This document shows positions 1 through 7,870 of a DNA stretch of 64,000 nucleotides, piece by piece. Origin of the DNA: Bradyrhizobium liaoningense. GTDB taxonomy: Bacteria > Pseudomonadota > Alphaproteobacteria > Rhizobiales > Xanthobacteraceae. Made by a program: the position numbers and the translations under genes. The DNA lies in contig NZ_JAFCJT010000035.1 in NCBI RefSeq assembly GCF_018130785.1, positions 1-64,000 on the forward strand. Reading direction: 5' to 3'. Position 1 is the stretch's first letter, and the number at the start of each line of letters is the position of its first letter. The notes beneath the pieces are model-generated. The model was not told the origin of the DNA and made no database searches. It saw nothing but the letters and a program-made list of their open reading frames with translations.

Positions 1-1
1 G

Positions 2-91
2 CTCAGCGGCAAGGCCAGCGATATCGCGGCGAACGAGCGCGTGGCGGCCAGCTATCTCGGCTTCCAGCACGAAGGCGAGAGTGTGATCTGA
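2..91 (+). CDS. C-terminal end of a LivF-like branched-chain amino-acid-type ABC transporter ATPase (partial)
   Basis: Only the last 29 codons are inside the window, ending in TGA at 89-91. The tail contains IAANERVAASYLGF, which resembles the usual C-terminus of LivF/LivG-type ATPases of the hydrophobic amino-acid uptake family (typically IxANExVxxxYLG). The family supplies ATP hydrolysis at the cytoplasmic face for import of branched-chain amino acids, amides or aromatic acids. The substrate cannot be read from this fragment. A LivF-type ATPase close to a locus that holds an orphan family-5-type binding protein (13541-14692) may be relevant, but that link is inference. Confidence 0.55.
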   Translation, partial: LSGKASDIAANERVAASYLGFQHEGESVI

Positions 92-205
92 TTTCCTGGC
101 TGGCTCCTCTTCCTTCTCCCTCGTTGGAAAAGCAAGCGCGCGTAAGCGCGCTGGATGAGGGGTTCTCTCCACGAATGACGACGTGGGACCATCGCCTGCG
201 GAGAG

Positions 206-267
206 ACACCCCCCACCCGTCTCGCGGCTACGCCGCGAACCACCCTCTCCCGCAAGGGGAGAGGGTG
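206..267. repeat. GC-rich palindromic intergenic repeat (ctctccc type)
   Basis: The stretch 92-302 holds no convincing gene. Within it, ACCCTCTCCC (242-251) and GGGAGAGGGT form a short hairpin, preceded by a ctcgcggctacgccgcga palindrome. A related copy lies at 5361-5470 between two TRAP genes. Such elements are common between rhizobial genes; their function is unknown. Confidence 0.6.
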
Positions 268-302
268 AAGCTTCGTCTTTCCTGTGCTGGATTCGGCATC
301 AA

Positions 303-929
303 TCAGGTTGCTTTCGCCGCCGCCCCCTTCAACGCCGCGACCTCCGCTTCCAGCTCCGCGATCCGCTGATCCCTCGCCGCCAGCGCTGCCGCCACATCCG
401 CCGCGTCGAACTTCTGCGGAATGTGCTGTGGGCAGTTCGTATCCCAGGCTGCGATCTTGAACAGGATCACCTGCTCCGGGCGTGCGCGATAACCTTTCGG
501 CATCAGCGACGTGGTCAGCGCATCGTCGTCCTCGACCACGCGCGCCTCGCCCCAGATCTTCACCCGGCGGCGATGGGCGTAGTCCATCACGAAGATATAG
601 GCCTTGGGATTTTCGGACAGGTTTCCCTGCGTGACGTATTGCCGGTTGCCGGCGTAGTCCGTGAAAGCCAGCGTCTGCTTGTCCAGAACCTTCAAAAACC
701 CCTTCGGGCCGCCGCGGTGCTGGATGTAGGGCTGGCCATCGCCCGAGGCGGTGGCGAAATAAAAGCTGCTGGCGTCGGCCAGGAATGCCGCGAGGTTCTC
801 ATCGACCTCGGTGCGCCAGCCGCGCTGCTCGGCAAGAGCATAGCCTTCGCGCGATCCCTTTCGGGTCTGAATCGATTTCACCGCCGGCGTGAACGCCACG
901 TCGCTGGCGTAGGTGTGAGTTGCCGTCAT
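303..929 (-). CDS. Pyridoxamine 5'-phosphate oxidase-related flavin-binding protein
   Basis: A 208-residue protein with the split-barrel fold expected of PNPOx-like FMN proteins: FYFATASGDGQPYIQHRGG near residue 60 is the first barrel strand pair, followed by LAFTDYAGNRQYVTQGNLSE and a MDYAHRRRVKIWGEARVV strand. The last ~25 residues are an alanine/glutamate-rich helix with heptad spacing, probably a coiled coil for dimerisation. The ATG at 929 is chosen because AGGAG lies 8 bases upstream; a longer reading exists but lacks a ribosome site. It is divergent from a LysR regulator with a palindrome between them, so it is the likely target. The substrate is unknown; general stress proteins and flavin reductases share the fold. 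Confidence 0.8.
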   Translation of the reverse strand: MTATHTYASDVAFTPAVKSIQTRKGSREGYALAEQRGWRTEVDENLAAFLADASSFYFATASGDGQPYIQHRGGPKGFLKVLDKQTLAFTDYAGNRQYVTQGNLSENPKAYIFVMDYAHRRRVKIWGEARVVEDDDALTTSLMPKGYRARPEQVILFKIAAWDTNCPQHIPQKFDAADVAAALAARDQRIAELEAEVAALKGAAAKAT

Positions 930-1023
930 CGGAATATCTCCTGAATCCCGGCGCATTCCTGCGTCTTTCGCCGTCTAAAGTGGACCTTCCGGCGGCCAAA
1001 ACAATCTGGCCGCTTGACACTTC

Positions 1024-1046
1024 ATCATTGCACTATATGCAATAAT
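1024..1046. promoter_or_regulatory. Candidate LysR operator between divergent genes
   Basis: ATTGCA-ctata-TGCAAT (1027-1043) is a perfect 6-bp inverted repeat that extends with gaps to 1024-1046 and contains the T-N11-A spacing usual for LysR-type regulators. It ends 3 bases before the chosen start of the LysR gene and about 95 bases upstream of the divergent flavoprotein start. Confidence 0.55.
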
Positions 1047-1049
1047 GAG

Positions 1050-1934
1050 ATGGACCGCCTTGAAGCCATGCACGTCTTCGTCACCGTCGCCGATCTGCGC
1101 GGCTTTGCGCCGGCGGCGCGCAAGCTGCGGCTGTCGCCTTCGGCCGTGACGCGGCTGATCGCGGCGCTGGAGGAGCATCTCGGCGCGCGGCTGCTGCAAC
1201 GGACCACCCGGCAGGTAAGATTGACCGACGTCGGCACGCGCTATCTGGAACGCGCGCGGCGGATCCTCGCCGATGTCGAGGAGGCCGACGGCTCGGCGCG
1301 GGAGGAGCGCAACCGACCGAGTGGACGCCTCGTGGTGTCGGCGCCGGTCGGCTTCGGCCGGCTCCATGTCGGGCCCGTCATGACCGACTATCTCAAACGC
1401 TATCCCGAGGTCGCCTGCGAACTCAGGCTATCGGACCACCTCGTCAACCTCGTCGAGGATGCCGTCGACGCCGCCGTCCGCATCGGCCATCTCGCCGACT
1501 CCTCCCTCGTCGCGCGCCAGGTCGGCGAAATGCGGCGGATCGTGGTGGCGACGCCGGGCTATCTGAAGCGCCACGGTGAGCCGAAGACGCCGGAGGCGCT
1601 GCTCGCGCACCAGACCATCGCGTTCGGCCCATCCGCGAGCTGGCGCTTCGTGCAGGACGGCCGCGACATCGAGGTAGCAACGAACCCGCGCTTCACCAGC
1701 AACAGCGCCGATGCCGCCTTGCAATATGCCGAAGCCGGCGGCGGCGTGACGCGCGTGCTGGCCTATCAGGCCGCGGAGGGCCTGAAGCGCGGGCGGCTCA
1801 AGATCGTGCTGGCGAAATACGAGCAGCCGGCGCTGCCGATCCACATCGTCTATCCGACATCGCGCCTGCTCTCGGCCAAGGTCCGCGCATTCATCGATCT
1901 CGTGGTGGAGACCGCGGAGTGGAGGTTTGGGTGA
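1050..1934 (+). CDS. LysR-family transcriptional regulator
   Basis: A 294-residue protein of normal LysR length. Residues 1-60 form the winged helix-turn-helix (FAPAARKLRLSPSAVTRLIA, then LGARLLQRTTRQVRLTD), and residues ~90-290 form the periplasmic-binding-like effector domain. MDRLEAMHVF at 1050 fits the usual LysR N-terminus; an upstream in-frame ATG at 1014 would add 12 atypical residues and would start upstream of the palindrome. It is transcribed away from the flavoprotein gene, which suggests autoregulation and control of that gene. The effector is unknown. Confidence 0.9.
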   Translation: MDRLEAMHVFVTVADLRGFAPAARKLRLSPSAVTRLIAALEEHLGARLLQRTTRQVRLTDVGTRYLERARRILADVEEADGSAREERNRPSGRLVVSAPVGFGRLHVGPVMTDYLKRYPEVACELRLSDHLVNLVEDAVDAAVRIGHLADSSLVARQVGEMRRIVVATPGYLKRHGEPKTPEALLAHQTIAFGPSASWRFVQDGRDIEVATNPRFTSNSADAALQYAEAGGGVTRVLAYQAAEGLKRGRLKIVLAKYEQPALPIHIVYPTSRLLSAKVRAFIDLVVETAEWRFG

Positions 1935-1940
1935 TGGCCT

Positions 1941-2076
1941 CGTGTCCCGGACGCGCTGCAACGTGAAACGTTACGGCGCAGAGCCGGGACCCAGAAGGCC
2001 AGAGCATGGGCTGCGGATGGATGAGCCCCGGCTCTGCGGAGCGGCACTTCGCGCCGCACCGCGTCCGGGGCACGAG
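1941..2076. repeat. Long inverted repeat with cccggacgc arms
   Basis: CGTGTCCCGGACGC (1941-1954) pairs with GCGTCCGGGGCACG (2061-2074) with one mismatch, and inner arms gcagagccggg / ccccggctctgc also pair. It sits between convergent genes. A fragment of the same family is visible near 58407-58435. It may form a cruciform or long hairpin that ends transcription from both sides. Confidence 0.65.
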
Positions 2077-2080
2077 AGCC

Positions 2081-2500
2081 TTACCCCTTCTTCGGCACCA
2101 CCCGGAATGTCCCGCTCGCGCGCGCGATCACGGAATCGTCGGCCTTCACCAGGCACTGCGCGAAGCAGATCGTCTTGCCGGTCCTGATCACGTCGCTCTC
2201 GATCGCGAGCCACTGGCCGATCTCGGCGGAGCCGACGAAATCGACCGTGAGCGAGATCGTGACGAACGAGGTGGTCCAGTTCGTCATCTGCGCGCAGCTA
2301 TAGCCCATGGCGTTGTCCGCGAGTGCGGCGATGAGGCCGCCATGGATCAGGCCGCGGCCGTTGGTGTGCGGCTTGGCGAGACGCAGGCCGATGATCACGG
2401 CCTTGTCGGTTTTCTTCGCGTAGAGCGGCTCCCACGGCTCGGTGAGCGGACTCTTGCGGGAAAGCGGCTCGAAGCCGTCAGGGATGTCAGTGCTGGTCAT
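2081..2500 (-). CDS. PaaI-type hotdog-fold thioesterase
   Basis: A 139-residue single hotdog domain. The family signature is clear: GLIHGGLIAALADNAMGYSC (residues ~50-69) carries the HGG-x-D arrangement used by PaaI/YbgC-like acyl-CoA thioesterases, followed by the strands FVTISLTVDFVGSAEIGQWL and a closing ARASGTFRVV strand. It hydrolyses a CoA thioester in the cytoplasm; the acyl group cannot be told from sequence. It stands alone between two intergenic repeats, facing the LysR gene, and lies 324 bases from the end of pobA, which is on the same strand. Confidence 0.85.
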   Translation of the reverse strand: MTSTDIPDGFEPLSRKSPLTEPWEPLYAKKTDKAVIIGLRLAKPHTNGRGLIHGGLIAALADNAMGYSCAQMTNWTTSFVTISLTVDFVGSAEIGQWLAIESDVIRTGKTICFAQCLVKADDSVIARASGTFRVVPKKG

Positions 2501-2608
2501 GTCTGTCTCGCGTTGCTGGTTGGCGCCATTGAACGCGATGTGGATGACAGTTTCACCGCCTACAAAGTTTTAAACGGGATTTGCGTGGGTGTTTGAAATG
2601 GGCGCTCC

Positions 2609-2694
2609 CGTCATTGCGAGGAGCGCAGCGACGAAGCAATCCAGACTTTCTCCGCGGAAACAGTCTGGATTGCTTCGCTTCGCTCGCAATGACG
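2609..2694. repeat. Palindromic intergenic repeat (cattgcgag family, copy 1)
   Basis: CGTCATTGCGAG at the left pairs with CTCGCAATGACG at the right, and inner arms GAAGCAATCCAGAC / GTCTGGATTGCTTC pair as well. Related copies are at 51929-51990 and 59416-59531. No gene is present in 2501-2824 apart from this and the next repeat. Confidence 0.8.
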
Positions 2695-2715
2695 ATGTGG
2701 AGAGCACGCGATGCT

Positions 2716-2816
2716 GTAGGGTGGGCAAAGGCGCATCGCGCCGTGCCCACCGTCTCGCCCGGAATAGAGAAGAAGCGGTGGGCATGCTGCGCTTTGCCCA
2801 CCCTACGGCACCGATG
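2716..2816. repeat. Palindromic intergenic repeat (gtagggtgggcaaag family, copy 1)
   Basis: GTAGGGTGGGCAAAG (2716-2730) and CTTTGCCCACCCTAC (2802-2816) are exact reverse complements, with an inner gtgcccacc/ggtgggca pairing. A second copy with the same outer arms is at 61076-61168. Confidence 0.8.
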
Positions 2817-2824
2817 GTACCGCT

Positions 2825-3994
2825 CTAGAACGGCAACCCCACATAGTTCTCCGACAGCGACGTCATCGCGGCCTGCGACTGCGTGACGTAGTCGAGTTCG
2901 GCGAGCTGGATGCGCGCGCCGATGGTGCCGGTGTCGGGGAATTTGTGCAGCATCGAGGTCATCCACCAGGAGAAGCGCACCGCTTTCCAGACCCGCGCCA
3001 GCGCTGTGGCGGAATAGGCGTCGATGCCGGCGTTCGATTTCTCGTCGTAGAACTCGCGGAGTGCGTTGGACAGATAATGCGCATCGCTGGCCGCGAGGTT
3101 CAGGCCCTTGGCGCCGGTCGGCGGCACGATATGGGCCGCGTCGCCGCACAGGAACATTGTGCCGAAGCGCATCGGCTCGGCGACGAAGCTGCGTAGCGGC
3201 GCAATGCTCTTCTCGATCGAGGGGCCCGTGACGAGACTGTCGACCGCCTCCTGGTCCAGCCGGCGCTTCAATTCGTCCCAGAAGCGGTCGTCCGGCCATT
3301 GGTCGACATGGTCGTCGAGTGCGCACTGCAGATAGTAACGACTGCGCTTGGTCGAGCGCATTGTGCAGAGCGCAAAGCCGCGGGCATGGTTGGAGTAGAT
3401 CAGCTCGTGGCTGACCGGCGGCGTATCGGAGAGGATGCCGAGCCAGCCGAACGGATAGACCCGCTCGAACTCCTCGATCGCCGTGGACGGGACGCTGGCG
3501 CGGCTGACGCCGTGAAAGCCGTCGCAGCCGGCGATGAAGTCGCAATCGAGCGTGTGGGTGACGCCGTCCTTAACCCAGGTTACGCGCGGGTGACTGCCGT
3601 CGAAATCAAGCGGCTGCGCGTCCTTGGCTTCATAGACCGTGGTGAGGCCGGCGGCTTTCCGCGCATTCATCAAGTCCAGCGTGACCTCGGTCTGGCCGTA
3701 GATCGTGACCGTCTTGCCGGTGGCGCCCTTCATGTCGATGCGGTGACGGCGGCCGGCAAAGGCGAGCTCGATGCCTTCATGCACCAGACCTTCGGCATGC
3801 GCCCGCGCGCTGGCCCCGATCTGGTCGAGCAGCGCGACGGTTCCCTCCTCCAGGAGGCCCGCACGGATGCGGCCGAGCACGTAGTCCGGGCTCTGCCGCT
3901 CCAGAATGACATTGTCGATGCCGTATTGATGCAGCAGTTGCCCAAGCAACAATCCAGCCGGCCCGGCTCCGATGATTGCGACTTTTGTCCGCAA
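2825..3994 (-). CDS. pobA: 4-Hydroxybenzoate 3-monooxygenase
   Basis: A class A flavoprotein hydroxylase of 389 residues, the usual PobA length. It oxidises 4-hydroxybenzoate to protocatechuate with NADPH and oxygen. The N-terminus TKVAIIGAGPAGLLLG is the FAD Rossmann motif, CDFIAGCDGFHGVSR the DG motif, and LCGDAAHIVPPTGAKGLNLA the GD motif. RIRAGLLEEGTV near residue 44 is typical of PobA. The start is taken as TTG at 3994 because GGGAGGAG lies just upstream and the protein then begins like known PobA; a longer in-frame reading adds 21 residues without a ribosome site. It is divergent from the hydroxycinnamate TRAP importer, which places it as the ring-hydroxylation step of the same pathway. 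Confidence 0.93.
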   Translation of the reverse strand: MRTKVAIIGAGPAGLLLGQLLHQYGIDNVILERQSPDYVLGRIRAGLLEEGTVALLDQIGASARAHAEGLVHEGIELAFAGRRHRIDMKGATGKTVTIYGQTEVTLDLMNARKAAGLTTVYEAKDAQPLDFDGSHPRVTWVKDGVTHTLDCDFIAGCDGFHGVSRASVPSTAIEEFERVYPFGWLGILSDTPPVSHELIYSNHARGFALCTMRSTKRSRYYLQCALDDHVDQWPDDRFWDELKRRLDQEAVDSLVTGPSIEKSIAPLRSFVAEPMRFGTMFLCGDAAHIVPPTGAKGLNLAASDAHYLSNALREFYDEKSNAGIDAYSATALARVWKAVRFSWWMTSMLHKFPDTGTIGARIQLAELDYVTQSQAAMTSLSENYVGLPF

Positions 3995-4061
3995 TACTTG
4001 CTCCTCCCGATCCTGTAGGTTTTCGTCGCGTCTCGCTTGTCGCGTCACGCCGCGCACGATA

Positions 4062-4076
4062 ATTATATCATATAAC
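4062..4076. promoter_or_regulatory. Palindrome upstream of pobA (candidate MarR-type operator)
   Basis: TTATAT-c-ATATAA (4063-4075) is a perfect inverted repeat about 70 bases upstream of the pobA start. Read on the minus strand it is GTTATATGATATAAT, which resembles the couA site at 9495-9509 (11 of 15 positions). Confidence 0.5.
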
Positions 4077-4188
4077 GGTTAGGCAAAAGGGGAGCGGTCG
4101 TCCGGGCAGCGACAAATCCATGCAACATGGCTGACATAGACGACGCGGCGGCACGCCGCGCCAGTTCCGGCTTGAACGCACGGGCAAA

Positions 4189-4208
4189 TTAGATAACATG
4201 TTAACTAA
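4189..4208. promoter_or_regulatory. Palindrome upstream of the TRAP operon (candidate operator)
   Basis: TTAGATAACATGTTAACTAA is a 20-bp inverted repeat with one mismatched pair (A/A at the fifth position of each arm), 49 bases upstream of the binding-protein start. The core TAACATGTTA is typical of MarR- or TetR-type operators. The divergent pobA and TRAP operon share this 263-base region. Confidence 0.55.
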
Positions 4209-4257
4209 CGAGACCGGGCCATCGAAGCCCGCCGTCGAAAAAAGGGAGAGACGCGTG

Positions 4258-5274
4258 ATGAGAAAAGCCTGTCTGGCGTTGCTGCTGGCAGCAAGCGTGA
4301 CGCCTGCGTTCGCGCAGGACAAGACCTTCGATTTGAAGATCTCGCACTGGGTGCCGGCCTCGCATCCGCTGCAGAAATCGCTGGAAGACTGGGCGGCCGC
4401 GGTCGAGAAGGATTCCGGCGGCACCATCAAGGGCAAGGTGTTTCCGGCCCAGCAGCTCGGCAAGGCCTTCGACCATTACGACATGGCGCGCGACGGCATC
4501 GCCGACGTCACCTACGTCAATCCCGGCTACCAGCCCGGCCGCTTCCCGATCATCGGCGCCGGCGAATTGCCGTTCCTGATCTCGGATGCCAAGGGCGGCT
4601 CGATGGGGCTGGACGCCTGGTATCGCAAATATGCCGAGAAGGAGATGAAGGACGTCAAGTACTGCCTCGCCTTCGTCCACTCGCCCTCCTCCTTCCACTC
4701 CCGCACCAAGAAGATCGTGGCGCCTGAGGACGTGAAGGGCCTGAAGATCCGCCCGGCGCATGCCACCATGGCGAATTTCGTCACCTCGCTCGGCGGCACC
4801 AACGTGCAATCCTCGGCACCTGAGGTCCGCGACATCATCGAGCGCGGCGTCGCCGACGGCGTCACTTTCCCCTGGGGCTCCCTCGTGCTGTTCGGCATCG
4901 ACAAGGTGACCAAGTACGACATGGAGGCGCCGCTCTACACCACGACCTTCGTGTTCGTGATCAACAAGGACAAGTACAATTCGATGTCCGACAAGCAGAA
5001 GGCCGCGATCGACAAGAACTGCACGGTCGAGATGGCGGGCGCGGTCGGCGAGCACTGGGGCAAGTTCGAGGATGCGGGCATCGACAAGATCAAGGCGGAA
5101 TCCAATCACGAGGTCTACAAGCTGACCCCCGAGCAGACCGCCGCCTGGAAGAAGGCAGCCGAGCCGCTGGTCAAGACCTGGGGCGAAGGCGCCAAGAAGG
5201 CCGGCACCGATCCCGATGCCGCGCTCGCGGATCTGAAGGCCTCGCTGAAGAAGTACAACGCGCTGGCGGAGTGA
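4258..5274 (+). CDS. tarP: TRAP transporter periplasmic binding protein, DctP family (TarP-like)
   Basis: A 338-residue secreted protein. Residues 1-20 are a signal peptide (basic start, LALLLAASVTPAFA, cleavage after AQ). The rest is a DctP-fold binding protein: LKISHWVPASHPLQ, VFPAQQLG and the KGLKIRPAH segment are typical, the last around the arginine that usually holds the ligand carboxylate. It captures an organic acid in the periplasm for the membrane subunits encoded next. Linkage to pobA and to feruloyl-CoA synthase, and a gene order like that of the R. palustris tarPQM/cou locus as remembered, suggest p-coumarate, ferulate or related acids. The ATG at 4258 follows an AAGGGAGAG ribosome site. 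Confidence 0.85.
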   Translation: MRKACLALLLAASVTPAFAQDKTFDLKISHWVPASHPLQKSLEDWAAAVEKDSGGTIKGKVFPAQQLGKAFDHYDMARDGIADVTYVNPGYQPGRFPIIGAGELPFLISDAKGGSMGLDAWYRKYAEKEMKDVKYCLAFVHSPSSFHSRTKKIVAPEDVKGLKIRPAHATMANFVTSLGGTNVQSSAPEVRDIIERGVADGVTFPWGSLVLFGIDKVTKYDMEAPLYTTTFVFVINKDKYNSMSDKQKAAIDKNCTVEMAGAVGEHWGKFEDAGIDKIKAESNHEVYKLTPEQTAAWKKAAEPLVKTWGEGAKKAGTDPDAALADLKASLKKYNALAE

Positions 5275-5292
5275 CGCTTCGTCACTCGGAAC

Positions 5293-5320
5293 ACGGCGGC
5301 GCGAGACATCTCGCCGCCGT
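5293..5320 (+). terminator. Hairpin between TRAP binding-protein and permease genes
   Basis: ACGGCGGC and GCCGCCGT arms, with an inner GAG/CTC pairing, form a stable stem 18 bases after the tarP stop, without a clear U-run. Its likely role is partial termination or 3'-end protection of the binding-protein transcript, so that this subunit is made in excess. Confidence 0.5.
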
Positions 5321-5360
5321 TGTCCTGCAAGCGGGTTGAACGGTGAGGGGCGCACGATGC

Positions 5361-5470
5361 TTCTCCCCCTCTCCCCGCCTGCGGGGAGAGGGTTGGGGTG
5401 CGGGGGAGTCTCCGCCGGGACGGCGGCAGTTGGACGCGCGGAAAGTCCCCTCACCCGCACGCGGGGAGAT
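5361..5470. repeat. GC-rich palindromic repeat inside the TRAP operon
   Basis: CCCTCTCCCCGC / GCGGGGAGAGGG arms (about 5368-5391) are followed by a second, shorter arm set ending ctcacccgcacgcgggga. The family is the one seen at 206-267. It fills most of the 253-base gap between tarP and tarQ, which has no gene. Confidence 0.65.
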
Positions 5471-5527
5471 CAAAGTGCGCGGCGACATCTGGATCAAGAG
5501 AATGACCTCACGCGATAGGACTCTCCC

Positions 5528-6037
5528 ATGAAGCGCTCCTGGATGGACCGCATCATCGATACGATCGAATGGATCGCGGCCGGCTTCGTCGGCATCGTCG
5601 CGCTCGACATCTTCCTGTCGGTACTGCTGCGCAACACGCTGAACTATTCGATCCCCGACTCCTTCGACATCGGCCGCATGCTGCTCGGCATCCTCATCTT
5701 CTGGGGCATCGCCGCGACGTCCTATCGCGGCACCCATATCACCGTGGATCTCGTCTGGGGCAATGTCGGGCCGCGCTACCAGCGCTGGATCGACGTGTTC
5801 GCAACGCTGGTGCTGCTGTTCGTCGTCACGGTGCAGACCTGGACGCTGTTCGACAAGGTGCGCGGCACCTACAACGACAACGTCCAGACTTTTGATATGC
5901 ACATGCCGACCTGGCCGTTCTTCGCCATCGCCTGGATCGGCGACGTCTCCGCGGTGCTGCTGATCGCGATCCGCACCTACCGCCTGATTTTCCATCCCGA
6001 AGAGATGCACGATCCCAAATTGAAGGCGACGGAGTAA
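5528..6037 (+). CDS. tarQ: TRAP transporter small membrane subunit, DctQ family
   Basis: A 169-residue inner-membrane protein with four predicted helices: residues ~14-35, ~48-68 (MLLGILIFWGIAATSY), ~88-108 (VFATLVLLFVVTVQTW) and ~127-150 (WPFFAIAWIGDVSAVLLIAI). The segment ATSYRGTHITVDLVW matches the conserved region of DctQ proteins, between helices two and three. It pairs with the large subunit two bases downstream to move the solute with a sodium gradient. A palindromic repeat separates it from tarP, but orientation and content place all three in one operon. Confidence 0.88.
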   Translation: MKRSWMDRIIDTIEWIAAGFVGIVALDIFLSVLLRNTLNYSIPDSFDIGRMLLGILIFWGIAATSYRGTHITVDLVWGNVGPRYQRWIDVFATLVLLFVVTVQTWTLFDKVRGTYNDNVQTFDMHMPTWPFFAIAWIGDVSAVLLIAIRTYRLIFHPEEMHDPKLKATE

Positions 6038-6039
6038 CC

Positions 6040-7359
6040 ATGAGCACCGATGCCGTCGCCTTAATCGGCTTCGTTTCCCTGTTCGTCCTGATGCTGCTGC
6101 GCGTGCCCGTCGGCATGGCCATGGGCCTCGTCGGCGTGTCCGGCTTCGCTTACCTCGTCAACGGAACGGCGGCGCTGAAACTGGTCGGCCAGACCTCGAT
6201 GCGCACAGTCACCGACTACACCTTCGGCGTCATCCCGATGTTCCTGCTGATGGGGTCCTTCGTCAGCAATTCCGGCATGAGCCGCGAGCTGTTCCGCGCC
6301 GCCAACGGGTTTGTCGGGCATTTGCGCGGCGGGCTCGGCATTGCCACCGTCGGCGCCTGCGGCGGCTTTGCCGCGATCTGCGGCTCCTCCGTCGCGACCG
6401 CCGCGACCTTCTCCGCGGTCGCCTACCCCGAGATGCGCCGCTTCGGCTACCCGCAGTCGTTCGCCACCGGCGTGATCGCGGCGGGCGGCACGCTGGGCGC
6501 GATGCTGCCGCCCTCCACCGTGCTCGCGGTCTACGGCATCATCACCGAGCAGGACATCGGAAAGCTCTTCATCGCCGGCATCATTCCGGGCCTGCTGGCG
6601 ATGACCATGTACATGATCACGATCTTCCTGATCGGCTATTTCCGCCCCGACTTCCTGCCCAAGGGCAAGGTGATGCCGTGGCGCGAGCGCTTTGCCGGCC
6701 TGAAAGAGATCTGGGCACCGGTGCTGCTGTTCGTCTTCGTCATCGGCGGCCTCTACGGCCTGCCCTTCCTGCCGCGTTTCACGCCGACCGAAGCCGGCGG
6801 CGTCGGCGCGGCCGGCGCCTTCATCATCGGCGTGGTCACCGGGCGGCTCGACCGCGAGAAGATCCTGGCGTCGCTGCTCCAGGCGACGCGCACCGCGGCC
6901 GCCGTGTTCACCGTGCTGATCGGTGCGCTGATCTTCGGCTATTTCCTCACGGTGACGCAGACGCCGCAGAAGGTCACCGAATTCCTCACGGGTCTCGGCC
7001 TCGGCCCCTACGGCGTGCTGGCGCTGATCATGGTGATGTATCTCGTGCTCGGCTGCCTGATGGACGCCATGGCGATGATCATCCTCACGGTGCCGATCAT
7101 TTTTCCTGTCATCACGCATCTCGGGTTTGATCCGATCTGGTTCGGCGTCATTATCGTCATGACGGTCGAACTCGGCCTGATCCATCCACCGGTCGGCATG
7201 AACGTCTTCGTCATCAAAAGCGTGGTGAAGGATGTCTCGTTCTCCACCATCTTCAAGGGCGTGATTCCCTTCGTGGCGACGGACCTTGTGCGGCTGGTGA
7301 TCCTGATTGCGTTCCCGTTGCTGGCGACCTGGCTGCCGACGCGGATGATGGCGCATTGA
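6040..7359 (+). CDS. tarM: TRAP transporter large permease subunit, DctM family
   Basis: A 439-residue, strongly hydrophobic protein of typical DctM length with about twelve membrane segments. Recognisable family segments are FGVIPMFLLMGSFVSNSGMS, the glycine-rich ATVGACGGFAAICGSSVATA loop, GGTLGAMLPPSTVLAVYGI and, near the C-terminus, ELGLIHPPVGMNVFVI. It forms the sodium-coupled channel for the acid delivered by the TarP-like protein. It starts two bases after the tarQ stop. Its 3' end is close to the next gene (11 bases), so the DUF3237 gene is probably co-transcribed. Confidence 0.92.
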   Translation: MSTDAVALIGFVSLFVLMLLRVPVGMAMGLVGVSGFAYLVNGTAALKLVGQTSMRTVTDYTFGVIPMFLLMGSFVSNSGMSRELFRAANGFVGHLRGGLGIATVGACGGFAAICGSSVATAATFSAVAYPEMRRFGYPQSFATGVIAAGGTLGAMLPPSTVLAVYGIITEQDIGKLFIAGIIPGLLAMTMYMITIFLIGYFRPDFLPKGKVMPWRERFAGLKEIWAPVLLFVFVIGGLYGLPFLPRFTPTEAGGVGAAGAFIIGVVTGRLDREKILASLLQATRTAAAVFTVLIGALIFGYFLTVTQTPQKVTEFLTGLGLGPYGVLALIMVMYLVLGCLMDAMAMIILTVPIIFPVITHLGFDPIWFGVIIVMTVELGLIHPPVGMNVFVIKSVVKDVSFSTIFKGVIPFVATDLVRLVILIAFPLLATWLPTRMMAH

Positions 7360-7370
7360 GGGGTGAAACG

Positions 7371-7832
7371 ATGACCACGCCGACGCTCGAAACCAAATAT
7401 GTCTTCACCATCACCGCCCGCATCGGCGACGTCGTCACCGCCGGCGAGACCGGCATCGGCGTTCGCCGCATCATTCCGATCATCGGCGGCGAGGTGAAGG
7501 GCGCAATCACCGGCAAGGTGCTGCCGTTCGGCGCCGACTTCCAGACCATCCGGCCCAACGAGTTGATCGATCTCGAAGCGAAATACGCCTTCGAGACCGA
7601 TGACGGGGCCGTCGTCTATGTCGAGAACAAGGGCATGCGCTTCGGCCCGGTCGAACTGCTGCAAAAGCTCAAGCGCGGCGAGCCGGTAGATCCGAAGCTG
7701 ATCTATTTCCGCACGGTCCCAAAGTTCGAGACCGGGCACGAGAAGTATCGCTGGCTGATGGAGCACATTTTTGTCGGCTCAGCCGCACGCCATGCGGATC
7801 GCGTGGTGATCGACGTGCATCAGGTGGTGTGA
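7371..7832 (+). CDS. DUF3237 (UPF0311) family protein
   Basis: A 153-residue protein of the DUF3237 family, whose members are small beta-barrel-like proteins of unknown function. Typical segments are TARIGDVVTAGETGIGVRRIIPI (near residues 15-37), GEVKGAITGKVLPFGADFQTIRP and YFRTVPKFETGHEKYRWL. There is no signal peptide or membrane segment. A gene of this family occupies the same place, between the TRAP and couA genes, in R. palustris as I recall it, so its association with hydroxycinnamate import seems conserved. The start at 7371 is preceded by GAGGGG; the reading frame continues 5 codons upstream into tarM. A lipocalin-like binding or isomerase role is possible but unproven. Confidence 0.8.
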   Translation: MTTPTLETKYVFTITARIGDVVTAGETGIGVRRIIPIIGGEVKGAITGKVLPFGADFQTIRPNELIDLEAKYAFETDDGAVVYVENKGMRFGPVELLQKLKRGEPVDPKLIYFRTVPKFETGHEKYRWLMEHIFVGSAARHADRVVIDVHQVV

Positions 7833-7870
7833 GGGTCACGCATGCTGCGATTGTAGCGGTGCCGAGCGCA

